Positions 24,284 to 31,123 of a stretch of 33,828 nt of DNA are shown piece after piece. The DNA lies in the NCBI GenBank assembly GCA_030537465.1, contig JAUNMP010000032.1:1-33828 (forward strand). Reading direction: 5' to 3'. Each line of letters begins with the position of its first letter. Position 1 is the first letter of the stretch. The DNA is from a bacterium (lineage in GTDB: Bacteria; Verrucomicrobiota; Kiritimatiellia; RFP12; UBA1067). Below the pieces are notes generated by a model. It saw only the letters and a list, made by a program, of their open reading frames with translations. It made no database searches and was not told the DNA's origin. The position numbers were made by a program, and so were the translations under genes.

Positions 24284-25594
24284 TCACTTCAGGGACTTGA
24301 CCTTGCGGATGTCCTCTTTCCTGAAGGTCTGCTGTACGCCCGGGGACACCTCGATCGTGACGTTTCCAAGGAAATCCGTCTCGACCAAAACGCCTCGATG
24401 GATACCGCTGATCGTCTCCAGTTCGGTGTCCACCTGGAAAATGCGGGGCAGCTTGACGGTGATCTTGCTCGTGTCCTTTGCCTTGACAAGGATCTTGCGG
24501 GATGTATCCTGGTATCCATCTAAGTGGACCAGCACAGAGTGATCGCCCGCGGCGACGTTCTCGACTGCGAGTATCTGCGACCGCGAGCCACCGGACATGA
24601 TCCGCGTCGTTCCGGCAACCTTGCCGTCGATGGACACCCTGGCACCTGCTGGGATTGTCACGACTTCAAGCCGTCCCAGCATGCTTTCGAGCTTGAACTC
24701 CTCTGTCTTCGCCGCGCCGTTGTCAAGCACCACGTCGCGCGTGACCGGCGCGTGACCAGCCAGTTCGATTCGAATCTTGTGCGCACCACCGGCAAGCGTG
24801 GAGATTGTCGCCGGAGTCTTGCCCTGGTAGTCATCGTCCACGAACACCTTGGCACCCTCAGGAGAGGAGACCACCACGAGCTTGGCGGGCTGTCCCTTGA
24901 GCTGAACGGCCAGCGTCTGGCTGTCGCCAGGCGTCAAACGCAATTCCCGTGTTTCATCTTTGTAGCCCGCCAACCGGAACACGACCGTGGCAACCCCCTT
25001 CGGGATATTGGAGAGCTTGACCGGGGTGACGCCGCGCTCGACGCCGTTGACGAGCACGGTCGCTCCCGCGGGCTCGGTGGTACAGTCGACCACGCCGGAA
25101 TCAAGGGCGAGCGTCTCCGTGCGCACGAGCGGATGGCGGCCTTCAGTCTGCACGTCGATGCGCTTTGTCTGATAGCCGTTGAGGGACAGCTCCAGTGCAT
25201 GCGGACGGTCGCTTGCGAGCGTCGTGACCAGCAGCGGCGTCGTGCCAAGCGAGACGCCGTTGCACTTCACATCCGCCCCGGCAGGCTCTGTCTTCACAAG
25301 CACAAGCCCCTTCTCCTCCGCAAGCGTGAAGGTCTTCTGCACGTATTCGCCGGCGGAGATCTGCACGAACTCATCCTGCGTGACGTACGACGCCGCCTCG
25401 ACCTGCACCAGGTGCACGCCGTCTGACAGCCCGAAGACGGAGCACGGCGCAATGCCGCGCGCCTTGCCGTCCACCATCACCTTCGCCCCCTCGGGCTGGA
25501 CGGCGACGTCGAGGCGACTCGGGGAATCCTTGTCACCCCAACACGCGAGCGCGCCGAATACCGCAACCACGCAGACACAGAGAAAACGCTTCAT
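24284..25594 (-). CDS. Exported protein with about five PEGA repeats
   Basis: This 436-residue protein starts with a signal peptide (MKRFLCVCVVAVFGALACWG). Its N-terminal Cys residues could be a lipoprotein anchor, though no clean lipobox is seen. About five PEGA domains of 65-70 residues follow, each with the EPAGA-x-V-x-V-x-G pattern and a G-x-T-P turn: VQPEGAKVMVDG, TEPAGADVKCNG, TEPAGATVLVNG, SSPEGAKVFVDD and TIPAGARVSIDG. PEGA domains are beta-sandwich surface or periplasmic modules. The last 60 residues differ and may form an interaction end. The start overlaps the FHA gene stop (ATGA), and an alternative GTG is one codon earlier. Confidence 0.88.
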   Translation of the reverse strand: MKRFLCVCVVAVFGALACWGDKDSPSRLDVAVQPEGAKVMVDGKARGIAPCSVFGLSDGVHLVQVEAASYVTQDEFVQISAGEYVQKTFTLAEEKGLVLVKTEPAGADVKCNGVSLGTTPLLVTTLASDRPHALELSLNGYQTKRIDVQTEGRHPLVRTETLALDSGVVDCTTEPAGATVLVNGVERGVTPVKLSNIPKGVATVVFRLAGYKDETRELRLTPGDSQTLAVQLKGQPAKLVVVSSPEGAKVFVDDDYQGKTPATISTLAGGAHKIRIELAGHAPVTRDVVLDNGAAKTEEFKLESMLGRLEVVTIPAGARVSIDGKVAGTTRIMSGGSRSQILAVENVAAGDHSVLVHLDGYQDTSRKILVKAKDTSKITVKLPRIFQVDTELETISGIHRGVLVETDFLGNVTIEVSPGVQQTFRKEDIRKVKSLK

Positions 25595-26907
25595 CACTTG
25601 GCTCCCTTCCTCAGACGGCCTTCAACGTCAAGCAGTTTCGCGGAAGCCTCGGCATGGCGTGGATCCTTCGCGTCCGGCACAAGGTCGCAGAGCACGCGGA
25701 GCTCACGCTGGGCCGTCGCCCAGTCTCCGAGGTTGATTGCCCGATCGGCCAGGAACCGCTGGTCGCGGTAGCGCTTCTCGAGTTCCGCCGCGACCTCGTC
25801 GCGACGGGCGACGAGCGCACCAAAGTTCTCGGGCTTCGGATTGACCGTCTCAAGATAGAAGACCGCCTCCTTGTATGCGGCAAGAGCCGCCGAGAGGTTG
25901 CCGTACTGGACGTCACGCTCCTCCCATTTGGCGTCACCCGATCGGCGAGATTCCTCGCTCATCTCGATGAGCTTGTCGGCGGAGACCTGAATCGCCCAGA
26001 TGCCGAGCTCGTTCTTCGAGAAGGCCTCGAGGCGCTCTCTCGCCATGCGGAACGCATCCGGCTCCAGGGTGTTCTCGACCGAGGTCCGGAAAACCTTCGA
26101 ACCGCGCAGGATCTTCAGCGCGGAGCTCTTGAGCGTGCCAGGCTTGAGCGGGACGCCCGTGTACTCGCGGTCAAGCGCCTGGAGTTCCTGGGCGGACAGA
26201 ATGCGCGACAGCTCCTCGAGGGCAGTGGCCGAAAGCTGCGCGGACTTCTTCAGGTGCCGATTCGCCTTCGGCACGTCGTCGACCTCCACGCTCAGCGTCC
26301 CCTCCCCGTCCAATGCGAGCGCATAGCGGTAGATGCCCTCCGGCCCCGCATCCACCGTCTCGAAGGTGAAGCCGTGAAGAACGGGTTTGTCGGACACTTC
26401 GGCCTTCGCAATGGGCTCGGACTGGGTCTGCCCATCCGCGAGGATCAGCATCGCCGCGCCGGCTACGGCGACGGCCGCGCCCACCCAGAGGAGAATCCGC
26501 TTCGCCGGCGACGAGGCGGGGGGCTCCTCCTCGACAGCCTGTTCCTTCGCACTGCCAAGACCAAGATCGACCTTCGCCTCCACCGACGGCGGCGGAGCGT
26601 CCGCCCCCTCCGCCACAATGGCCAGACTCGAATCGCCGACCACCACGACATCACCCTCGACCAGCCGACGCGAATCGGCACCGAGCATCTCGCCATTCAC
26701 GGACGTACCGTTGACACTCGCGAGATCCGTGATCCAAAGCGCATCGTCGCGCAGCTCGAAAAGGCAGTGACTACGCGAAAGCGAGGGATCCGTGATGGCG
26801 ATTTCACACGAGGACGAGCGTCCCAGACGGAGGCCATTCACCGTCACGGTGAACCTGCGTCCCTGAAGCGGACCCGAGGTCACGAGGATTTCCGGTATCT
26901 TGCTCAT
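25594..26907 (-). CDS. FHA-domain membrane protein
   Basis: This 437-residue protein has an N-terminal forkhead-associated domain (about 20-100) with LGRSSSCEI, the SLSRSHC core and the ASVNGTSVNG turn, which normally binds phosphothreonine. A Pro/Glu-rich linker leads to one membrane helix (about 137-158, LLWVGAAVAVAGAAMLILA), then a 270-residue part on the other side of the membrane ending in a helical, tetratricopeptide-like stretch. FHA proteins often regulate secretion machinery. Here it lies between tadC and the PEGA gene, which fits a control or assembly role for a Tad-type system. AGGAAAG precedes the ATG at 26907. Confidence 0.88.
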   Translation of the reverse strand: MSKIPEILVTSGPLQGRRFTVTVNGLRLGRSSSCEIAITDPSLSRSHCLFELRDDALWITDLASVNGTSVNGEMLGADSRRLVEGDVVVVGDSSLAIVAEGADAPPPSVEAKVDLGLGSAKEQAVEEEPPASSPAKRILLWVGAAVAVAGAAMLILADGQTQSEPIAKAEVSDKPVLHGFTFETVDAGPEGIYRYALALDGEGTLSVEVDDVPKANRHLKKSAQLSATALEELSRILSAQELQALDREYTGVPLKPGTLKSSALKILRGSKVFRTSVENTLEPDAFRMARERLEAFSKNELGIWAIQVSADKLIEMSEESRRSGDAKWEERDVQYGNLSAALAAYKEAVFYLETVNPKPENFGALVARRDEVAAELEKRYRDQRFLADRAINLGDWATAQRELRVLCDLVPDAKDPRHAEASAKLLDVEGRLRKGAK

Positions 26908-26919
26908 AGTGCTTTCCTA

Positions 26920-27834
26920 TCAAAGAATGTTCCTGGAGGCCTGCATGAGAATCGGGCCCAGCAAAATGACGAAGACCGCCGGGAAGATGCACAACATCAA
27001 CGGCCCCAGCATCTTCACGGGGGCCTCGTTGGCCAGCTTCTCGGCGCGATCGAACCGACGTCCACGTAGCTGCTCGCTCTGAATGCGCAGAATCGAGCCG
27101 ATGGAGACCCCCAGCTCGTCCGCCTGGATGAGAGCGTGGGCAACGCTCTTCAAATCAGGCTGTCGGCAACGATCGGCCATATTCCGCAACGCCACGCGCC
27201 GCGGCGTCCCGACCTGGATCTCCTTGGTCATGCGGATGAGTTCTTCGTTGAGTGCATCCAGCTTCCGCCGTTCGCAGTTGCGCTGGAGCGCGCTCATGAA
27301 GTCCATTCCCGCCTCCACGCTCAGCGTGAGCAGATCGAGCACGAACGGCAGTGACCGCATAATCTCCAGATGACGACGCTTGAGCGCGCCCCGCAGCCAC
27401 ACCAGAGGATAGATGTAGAACCAGCTGACGCCAAGGAGACTCAGCACCAGCACATTCTCGGAAATAAACGAATCCGGCAGCAGCGCCCCCAGCAAAAGGA
27501 TGAACAACGTCCACACAACGCCACAGACAATCGGCATCAGAAGCTTGAGGGCAACGAACTCTGTCGAAGAGAGGAGCCCCTCCATTCCCGAGGCGACTAG
27601 CATCCAATCCGCCTCTCTCCGCTGCTTCTCAAAGGCCTTTCCGCCCACAAAATGCACAAGATTGGGGACAAAAGGCAACAACAGGCGCATCAGCAGCGGA
27701 ATCTTCCGCTCCGTCTTCCGCCCGTCGGCGAGCGTCACGTAGGTGATCTCGCGGGCAACGGAAGCCGCATAGAGAGCGAATCCGGCGACGCAGACCGTCC
27801 ACGAAAGGATGATGGCTAGCTGCAGCACTGTCAT
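26920..27834 (-). CDS. tadC: Tad/type II secretion system F-domain protein, TadC-like
   Basis: This 304-residue inner-membrane protein carries the T2SSF fold (about 160-290) with the PFVLDLLTLSVEAGMDFMSALQR and LGVSIGSILRIQSEQLR segments, typical of TadC, the second platform protein of Tad pili. Membrane helices are at about 5-25, 95-120, 130-145 and 280-300. TadB and the CpaF/TadA ATPase are normally adjacent, but none lies in this window. The ATG at 27834 follows a promoter by about 20 bases and lacks a Shine-Dalgarno. The FHA and PEGA genes follow. Confidence 0.9.
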   Translation of the reverse strand: MTVLQLAIILSWTVCVAGFALYAASVAREITYVTLADGRKTERKIPLLMRLLLPFVPNLVHFVGGKAFEKQRREADWMLVASGMEGLLSSTEFVALKLLMPIVCGVVWTLFILLLGALLPDSFISENVLVLSLLGVSWFYIYPLVWLRGALKRRHLEIMRSLPFVLDLLTLSVEAGMDFMSALQRNCERRKLDALNEELIRMTKEIQVGTPRRVALRNMADRCRQPDLKSVAHALIQADELGVSIGSILRIQSEQLRGRRFDRAEKLANEAPVKMLGPLMLCIFPAVFVILLGPILMQASRNIL

Positions 27835-27853
27835 AAGGATGGAACCCGCTGAG

Positions 27854-27882
27854 ATTTTATCAAAAACCGCCTAGCGTGTGAA
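27854..27882 (-). promoter_or_regulatory. Promoter of the tadC operon
   Basis: TTCACA (27877-27882) and TAAAAT (27854-27859) are 17 bp apart, and TGA precedes the -10 (extended). The start would be near 27847, giving a leader of about 13 bases with no Shine-Dalgarno. It is divergent to the tRNA gene. Confidence 0.55.
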
Positions 27883-27894
27883 GCGGGGATTTGA

Positions 27895-27900
27895 TATCAT
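27895..27900 (+). promoter_or_regulatory. Possible -10 of the tRNA-Arg gene
   Basis: TATCAT lies 16 bases before the mature tRNA 5' end, a sensible place for a -10. No good -35 is seen at 16-18 bp, so support is weak. Confidence 0.3.
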
Positions 27901-27916
27901 ACGCGCCGCTCAGATT

Positions 27917-27993
27917 GGGACAGTAGCTCAACTGGACAGAGCGATGGTTTCCTAAACCGTAGGTTGGGAGTTCGAGTCTCCCCTGTCTCACCA
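27917..27993 (+). tRNA. tRNA-Arg (anticodon CCT)
   Basis: A complete cloverleaf can be drawn. The acceptor stem is GGGACAG with CTGTCTC (one G-U pair), the D arm is GCTC/GAGC, and the anticodon stem ATGGT/ACCGT has loop TTCCTAA with anticodon CCT at 27951-27953. The T stem is GGGAG/CTCCC with loop TTCGAGT, the discriminator is A, and CCA is encoded at 27991-27993. It reads AGG codons. It is the only plus-strand gene recognised in the window. No integrase or attachment-site duplication was seen at its 3' end. Confidence 0.95.
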
Positions 27994-28012
27994 CTTCGTG
28001 TTTCCACGAGGT
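27993..28012. terminator. Hairpin after the tRNA
   Basis: ACTTCGTG and CACGAGGT form an 8-bp stem (one G-T) with loop TTTC. On the minus strand the loop is a GAAA tetraloop. It could end the tRNA transcript and, from the other side, the prenyl synthase transcript. There is no T-run, so it is only a candidate. Confidence 0.35.
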
Positions 28013-28050
28013 CCTTCAAGCGCAATTCGTGTTGCAAGTCGCCCGATTTT

Positions 28051-28716
28051 TCAAATTCGCGCAGCCACGGGATCCTTGGCCAGCAACGCCTCGTATTCGG
28101 CCTGCAAAGCCAGGAGTTCGGGGGAATCCGCGCCATCCGCGAGGTCGTCGCGAATCTGGAACAGAACCCCGTAGGTCAGGGCGTAGCGCCGGTACGGCGC
28201 GTCGTCCACTCCCGCCGCGAGCGCTCCCAACTGGGCAGCCAGTGCAAAGGCCTCGCCCGTCTTCCGCTCGCAGGTCGAAAGGTACTCCGCACGGTCGAAC
28301 GGCTTGTCGTTCGAGAGGTTGAGCGGATTGGTCTCGAGCAGCAGCAGATCATCGCCCTGCCCTTCGCAGAGCTGCACGTGGCTGTCGACGACGGTCGCCA
28401 GCATCTTCACCACATTCTGGAAACCGCTCTTCGCAATCAACTGATAGCCATGCGCGACCAGCCAGTCTCCCGCCGCAATGGCGACGCCCACGCCATGTTC
28501 CTTCCAGGTCGTGGGACGCCCGTAGCGTTCCTCATCGCAGTCCTGGATGTCGTCGTGGATGAGGGACGCCTTGTGGAAGCACTCGATGGCGTCGCAGATG
28601 GGATCGACATCCCCCACGCCGCCACAAAGCTCGAAGACCCTCTTGCAAAGGCGCGGCCGCAATCTCTTGCCGCCGCGCCCGAGGAACTCCAATGCAATCT
28701 CGGAGATCCGACTCAC
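28051..28716 (-). CDS. Unusually short polyprenyl synthase-like protein
   Basis: This 221-residue protein of the trans-isoprenyl diphosphate synthase fold condenses allylic diphosphates with IPP in typical members. It has GGKRLRP at 15-21, the first Asp-rich motif DDIQD at 55-59, KTGEAF at 152, and the second motif DDLAD at 190-194. Typical enzymes are about 300 residues: here some 28 residues before GGKRLRP and about 50 after the second motif are absent, including the usual K-x-x-D and GKxT segment. The start is a GTG overlapping the discoidin gene stop, and no earlier start exists in this frame. It may be a compact variant or a decayed copy. Product length cannot be predicted. Confidence 0.75.
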   Translation of the reverse strand: MSRISEIALEFLGRGGKRLRPRLCKRVFELCGGVGDVDPICDAIECFHKASLIHDDIQDCDEERYGRPTTWKEHGVGVAIAAGDWLVAHGYQLIAKSGFQNVVKMLATVVDSHVQLCEGQGDDLLLLETNPLNLSNDKPFDRAEYLSTCERKTGEAFALAAQLGALAAGVDDAPYRRYALTYGVLFQIRDDLADGADSPELLALQAEYEALLAKDPVAARI

Positions 28717-29366
28717 TTGCCGAACACTTCAATTTCGATGTAGTTGTTCACCGGCTCGCTCGTGGAACCGTTCGAATAGACGCGCACGTAGCGGCCCTTC
28801 GTGAGCTTGGCGTCGACCGGGCGGCCATCGTTGCGCTCGCGGTACTCCTTGTCCGTGCCCTTGCCGAGCTTGGCGGTGTTGTCGTGGTCGTTGTTGAAGA
28901 CCGTCTTCACGCCGTCGACGAAGTTCGCGTCGTTGGAGATCTGCATGATCACGTCCTTGTAGACGCGCTCGTCGCCCTGGTCGTGCCACACGCAGATGGC
29001 GGAGATCGTGTGCTCGGCGCCGAGGTCGAGCTGGACCCACTGCAGACCGCCGGGGAGCTGGAGCATCGAGGTGGCGTCCGGCGTCTTGTCGCCGTCGACC
29101 ACGTACTCGTTGTCGCCCGTCACGGCCTCTTCGGACGTCGTGACCTTCGTATCCTCGGTCGTGAGCTTCTTGGCGAACTCGGGCTCGACCATGATCGGAG
29201 CGCGAAGCTTGCCGGGGCCGCGATCGGGCTCGAGGTTGTCGCTCTTGATTTCCTTCGGCGTGCCACTCGAGTGGGGCGCGGGCAGTTCGAACTTGATGGC
29301 GACCTTGTCGGCGAACAGCGCGGTGGCGCAGAACGCGACGGCTCCGAGAATCATCAGCTTCTTCAT
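28713..29366 (-). CDS. Secreted F5/8 type C (discoidin) domain protein
   Basis: This 217-residue exported protein has a signal peptide (MKKLMILGAVAFCATALFA), a charged stretch of about 60 residues, then a discoidin or carbohydrate-binding-module-32-like domain: LPGGLQWVQLDLGAEHTISAICVWHDQ, VYKDVIMQISNDANF, and the final KGRYVRVYSNGSTSEPVNNYIEIEVFG. The likely role is binding glycans or other surface ligands, since no catalytic domain is attached. It has its own promoter, GAAAGGA before the ATG, and overlaps the prenyl synthase gene by four bases. Confidence 0.85.
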   Translation of the reverse strand: MKKLMILGAVAFCATALFADKVAIKFELPAPHSSGTPKEIKSDNLEPDRGPGKLRAPIMVEPEFAKKLTTEDTKVTTSEEAVTGDNEYVVDGDKTPDATSMLQLPGGLQWVQLDLGAEHTISAICVWHDQGDERVYKDVIMQISNDANFVDGVKTVFNNDHDNTAKLGKGTDKEYRERNDGRPVDAKLTKGRYVRVYSNGSTSEPVNNYIEIEVFGK

Positions 29367-29401
29367 GGTACGAATCCTTTCGTTGAAATTGAATGTGTCA
29401 A

Positions 29402-29430
29402 GTTTAGCAGATACGGGGCCTTTTGTCTAT
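29402..29430 (-). promoter_or_regulatory. Promoter of the discoidin-domain gene
   Basis: TAGACA (29425-29430, covering the TAG stop of the phosphatase gene) and TAAACT (29402-29407) are 17 bp apart. The start would be near 29395, giving a leader of about 29 bases that holds GAAAGGA. A TTGACA overlapping the -10 has no partner at the right distance. Confidence 0.5.
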
Positions 29431-31079
29431 TCCAGCATCAAGCCGCGGAACTTCTCGATGTCGGCCTTTGTGAAGCCGAGCGAAAGCACATAGTTCTCGA
29501 GCTTCTCGCGGACCGTCCCGCCCGGCCACTTCTCGAAGCCGGCGACGAGCTTGTCGTAGAGGTTCCTGTGGTTGAACTCCGCGTTCTTGTTCCAGAAGCC
29601 CGTCACCTCCCAGTCAAGCGACAGCTGCTCCGGATCGACGCCCAGGAGTCCGTTGAGAATGTAGGCGACCGCCCCCGTGCGGTCCTGTCCCGCGATGCAG
29701 TGGAAGTCGATCGGATAGTTCTTCTCGTCCAGGAAGACCGAGAACACCTTCTTGAAAGCCGCCTTGCCGGCATCGCCCTGCATCCCGCCGTAGGCGGAGG
29801 ACGAATAGTGGAACCAGGTGACGTCCGCGCCCATCGGCGATCCTGTCATGCCGAAACACTCGCGGTCGGACCGCAGATCGACGTCGCTGCGGATACCGAG
29901 CGTCTTCGTCATATAGGCCTGCGCCGCCGCGTCCAGGCGGTTCTTGCCGGGCACATACCCCTTCTCGACACGGCCGCCGTGCTTCTTGCGGGCCTCCGCG
30001 TTACGGACCATCGACGCCAGCGCCTTCGCGATCGGATCCTTCGCGCGGGAAATGCGCCAGATCCGCTTCGAATTGTTGGGATTCACCGTCACGACGATCT
30101 CGTTCGCACCCTTCTTCACGGGCAGCGCTACCAGCGCGTCATCCTTGGCGGGACGATGACCTCCGGCCGTGCCCTTGAGATCGTGGACCAGTTCGCCGTT
30201 CAGGCGGATGCTCGCCAGCTGCGACAGCGTCATCGACGCGAGGAACACGCCCTCCTCGGGCGCCGTGAACGCCTGCGTGAGCGTCACATCCTCCGTCGAC
30301 GTGCCGTTGGCTGTGATGGAACCATGGCGGTCCATCTTCACGTTCTCGATGCTCCCGTCCTTGAACTGCAGCGTCCAGTCCGCCGCGAGCGGACTCTTCA
30401 GTACCTTCACGGATGACGGATTCGCCATCTTCGCCTTCCAGTCCGCCAGCTGTCGGTCAAGCTTGGCACGGTCCGCCTTCAGCGCGTCGTAAAGCCCCTT
30501 TGCCTTCAGCTCCTCCTTCGAATAGTAGGCCATCGAGGCGTTCGAATTGAGTCCCGCCGTACGGTAGACCATACCCTGTTTGACACGTTTGCCGCCAAGG
30601 CCGATGCGTCCGCCGAGGTCCCGCATGTTGGAGGCCCCCGGCACGCGCAGCAGACGAGGCGCGAGGTCCTCGGTCTTGAAGGTTCCCCTGGCCGTCTCGC
30701 CATTTCCCTTCACGGTCCACTCGTACGAGCGGGCGATCTCCAGGTTGTCGACGTCGATCGTCGTGTTCGTGCCCGTCCAGCTCCAGAACGACTTGCCATC
30801 CGGAAGACGTTTCACGGAGACCTCGTAGGTCGTCCCCACAGCGCCACCCTCCCAGACAAGCTTCACGGGTGGCGGATACCAGCCGAGCTTCTGCATCTCG
30901 TTGCGCTTCGCCTGGTCGGCGAAGAAGGCGATACGCGCATCGTGCGGCATCGTCACATAGGCCTTCTGCCCCTCTGAAAGCGTCGGCACAAGCGCGCCTT
31001 CCGCCGGAGCAAGCAACTTCACCGTCCCCGCCGCCGCCACCAGAGGCAGCACCAGCGCCATACAAACCATCGTCTTCAT
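29427..31079 (-). CDS. Secreted tyrosine phosphatase interrupted by an inserted domain
   Basis: This 550-residue exported protein has a signal peptide (to about 17) and a fibronectin-like beta domain (about 20-135). It then has a tyrosine/dual-specificity phosphatase of the Y_phosphatase3 kind split in two. The first half has NMRDLGGR at 151-158 and GMVYRTAGLN. The second half has LGIRSDVDLRSDRE at 394-407 and the active loop HCIAGQDRTG, with nucleophile C461 and R467 (CX5R). Between them, residues of about 205-380 form an extra beta-rich domain. The catalytic residues are intact. Phosphoprotein or phosphoinositide substrates outside the cell are possible but unknown. GAGGG lies shortly before the ATG at 31079, and heptad array G lies directly upstream. 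Confidence 0.87.
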   Translation of the reverse strand: MKTMVCMALVLPLVAAAGTVKLLAPAEGALVPTLSEGQKAYVTMPHDARIAFFADQAKRNEMQKLGWYPPPVKLVWEGGAVGTTYEVSVKRLPDGKSFWSWTGTNTTIDVDNLEIARSYEWTVKGNGETARGTFKTEDLAPRLLRVPGASNMRDLGGRIGLGGKRVKQGMVYRTAGLNSNASMAYYSKEELKAKGLYDALKADRAKLDRQLADWKAKMANPSSVKVLKSPLAADWTLQFKDGSIENVKMDRHGSITANGTSTEDVTLTQAFTAPEEGVFLASMTLSQLASIRLNGELVHDLKGTAGGHRPAKDDALVALPVKKGANEIVVTVNPNNSKRIWRISRAKDPIAKALASMVRNAEARKKHGGRVEKGYVPGKNRLDAAAQAYMTKTLGIRSDVDLRSDRECFGMTGSPMGADVTWFHYSSSAYGGMQGDAGKAAFKKVFSVFLDEKNYPIDFHCIAGQDRTGAVAYILNGLLGVDPEQLSLDWEVTGFWNKNAEFNHRNLYDKLVAGFEKWPGGTVREKLENYVLSLGFTKADIEKFRGLMLE

Positions 31080-31087
31080 GTCACCCT

Positions 31088-31123
31088 CTACTTCCTAGTT
31101 TCTACGTTCCTAGTTCCTACTTC
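31088..31123 (-). repeat. Heptad array G (variant unit CTASTTC)
   Basis: Four heptads and one octad (CTACTTC, CTAGTTT, CTACGTTC, CTAGTTC, CTACTTC) lie between the binding-protein and phosphatase genes. The TAG stop of the binding-protein gene is inside the last unit. The unit differs from the main consensus but matches GTTCTAG and CTTCTAG units in array D. In transcription sense it has the opposite orientation to arrays A, C and E. Confidence 0.65.

Noticed and set aside
27917-27993. tRNA-associated integration site
   Set aside because: No integrase gene and no duplicated tRNA 3' end were seen nearby.
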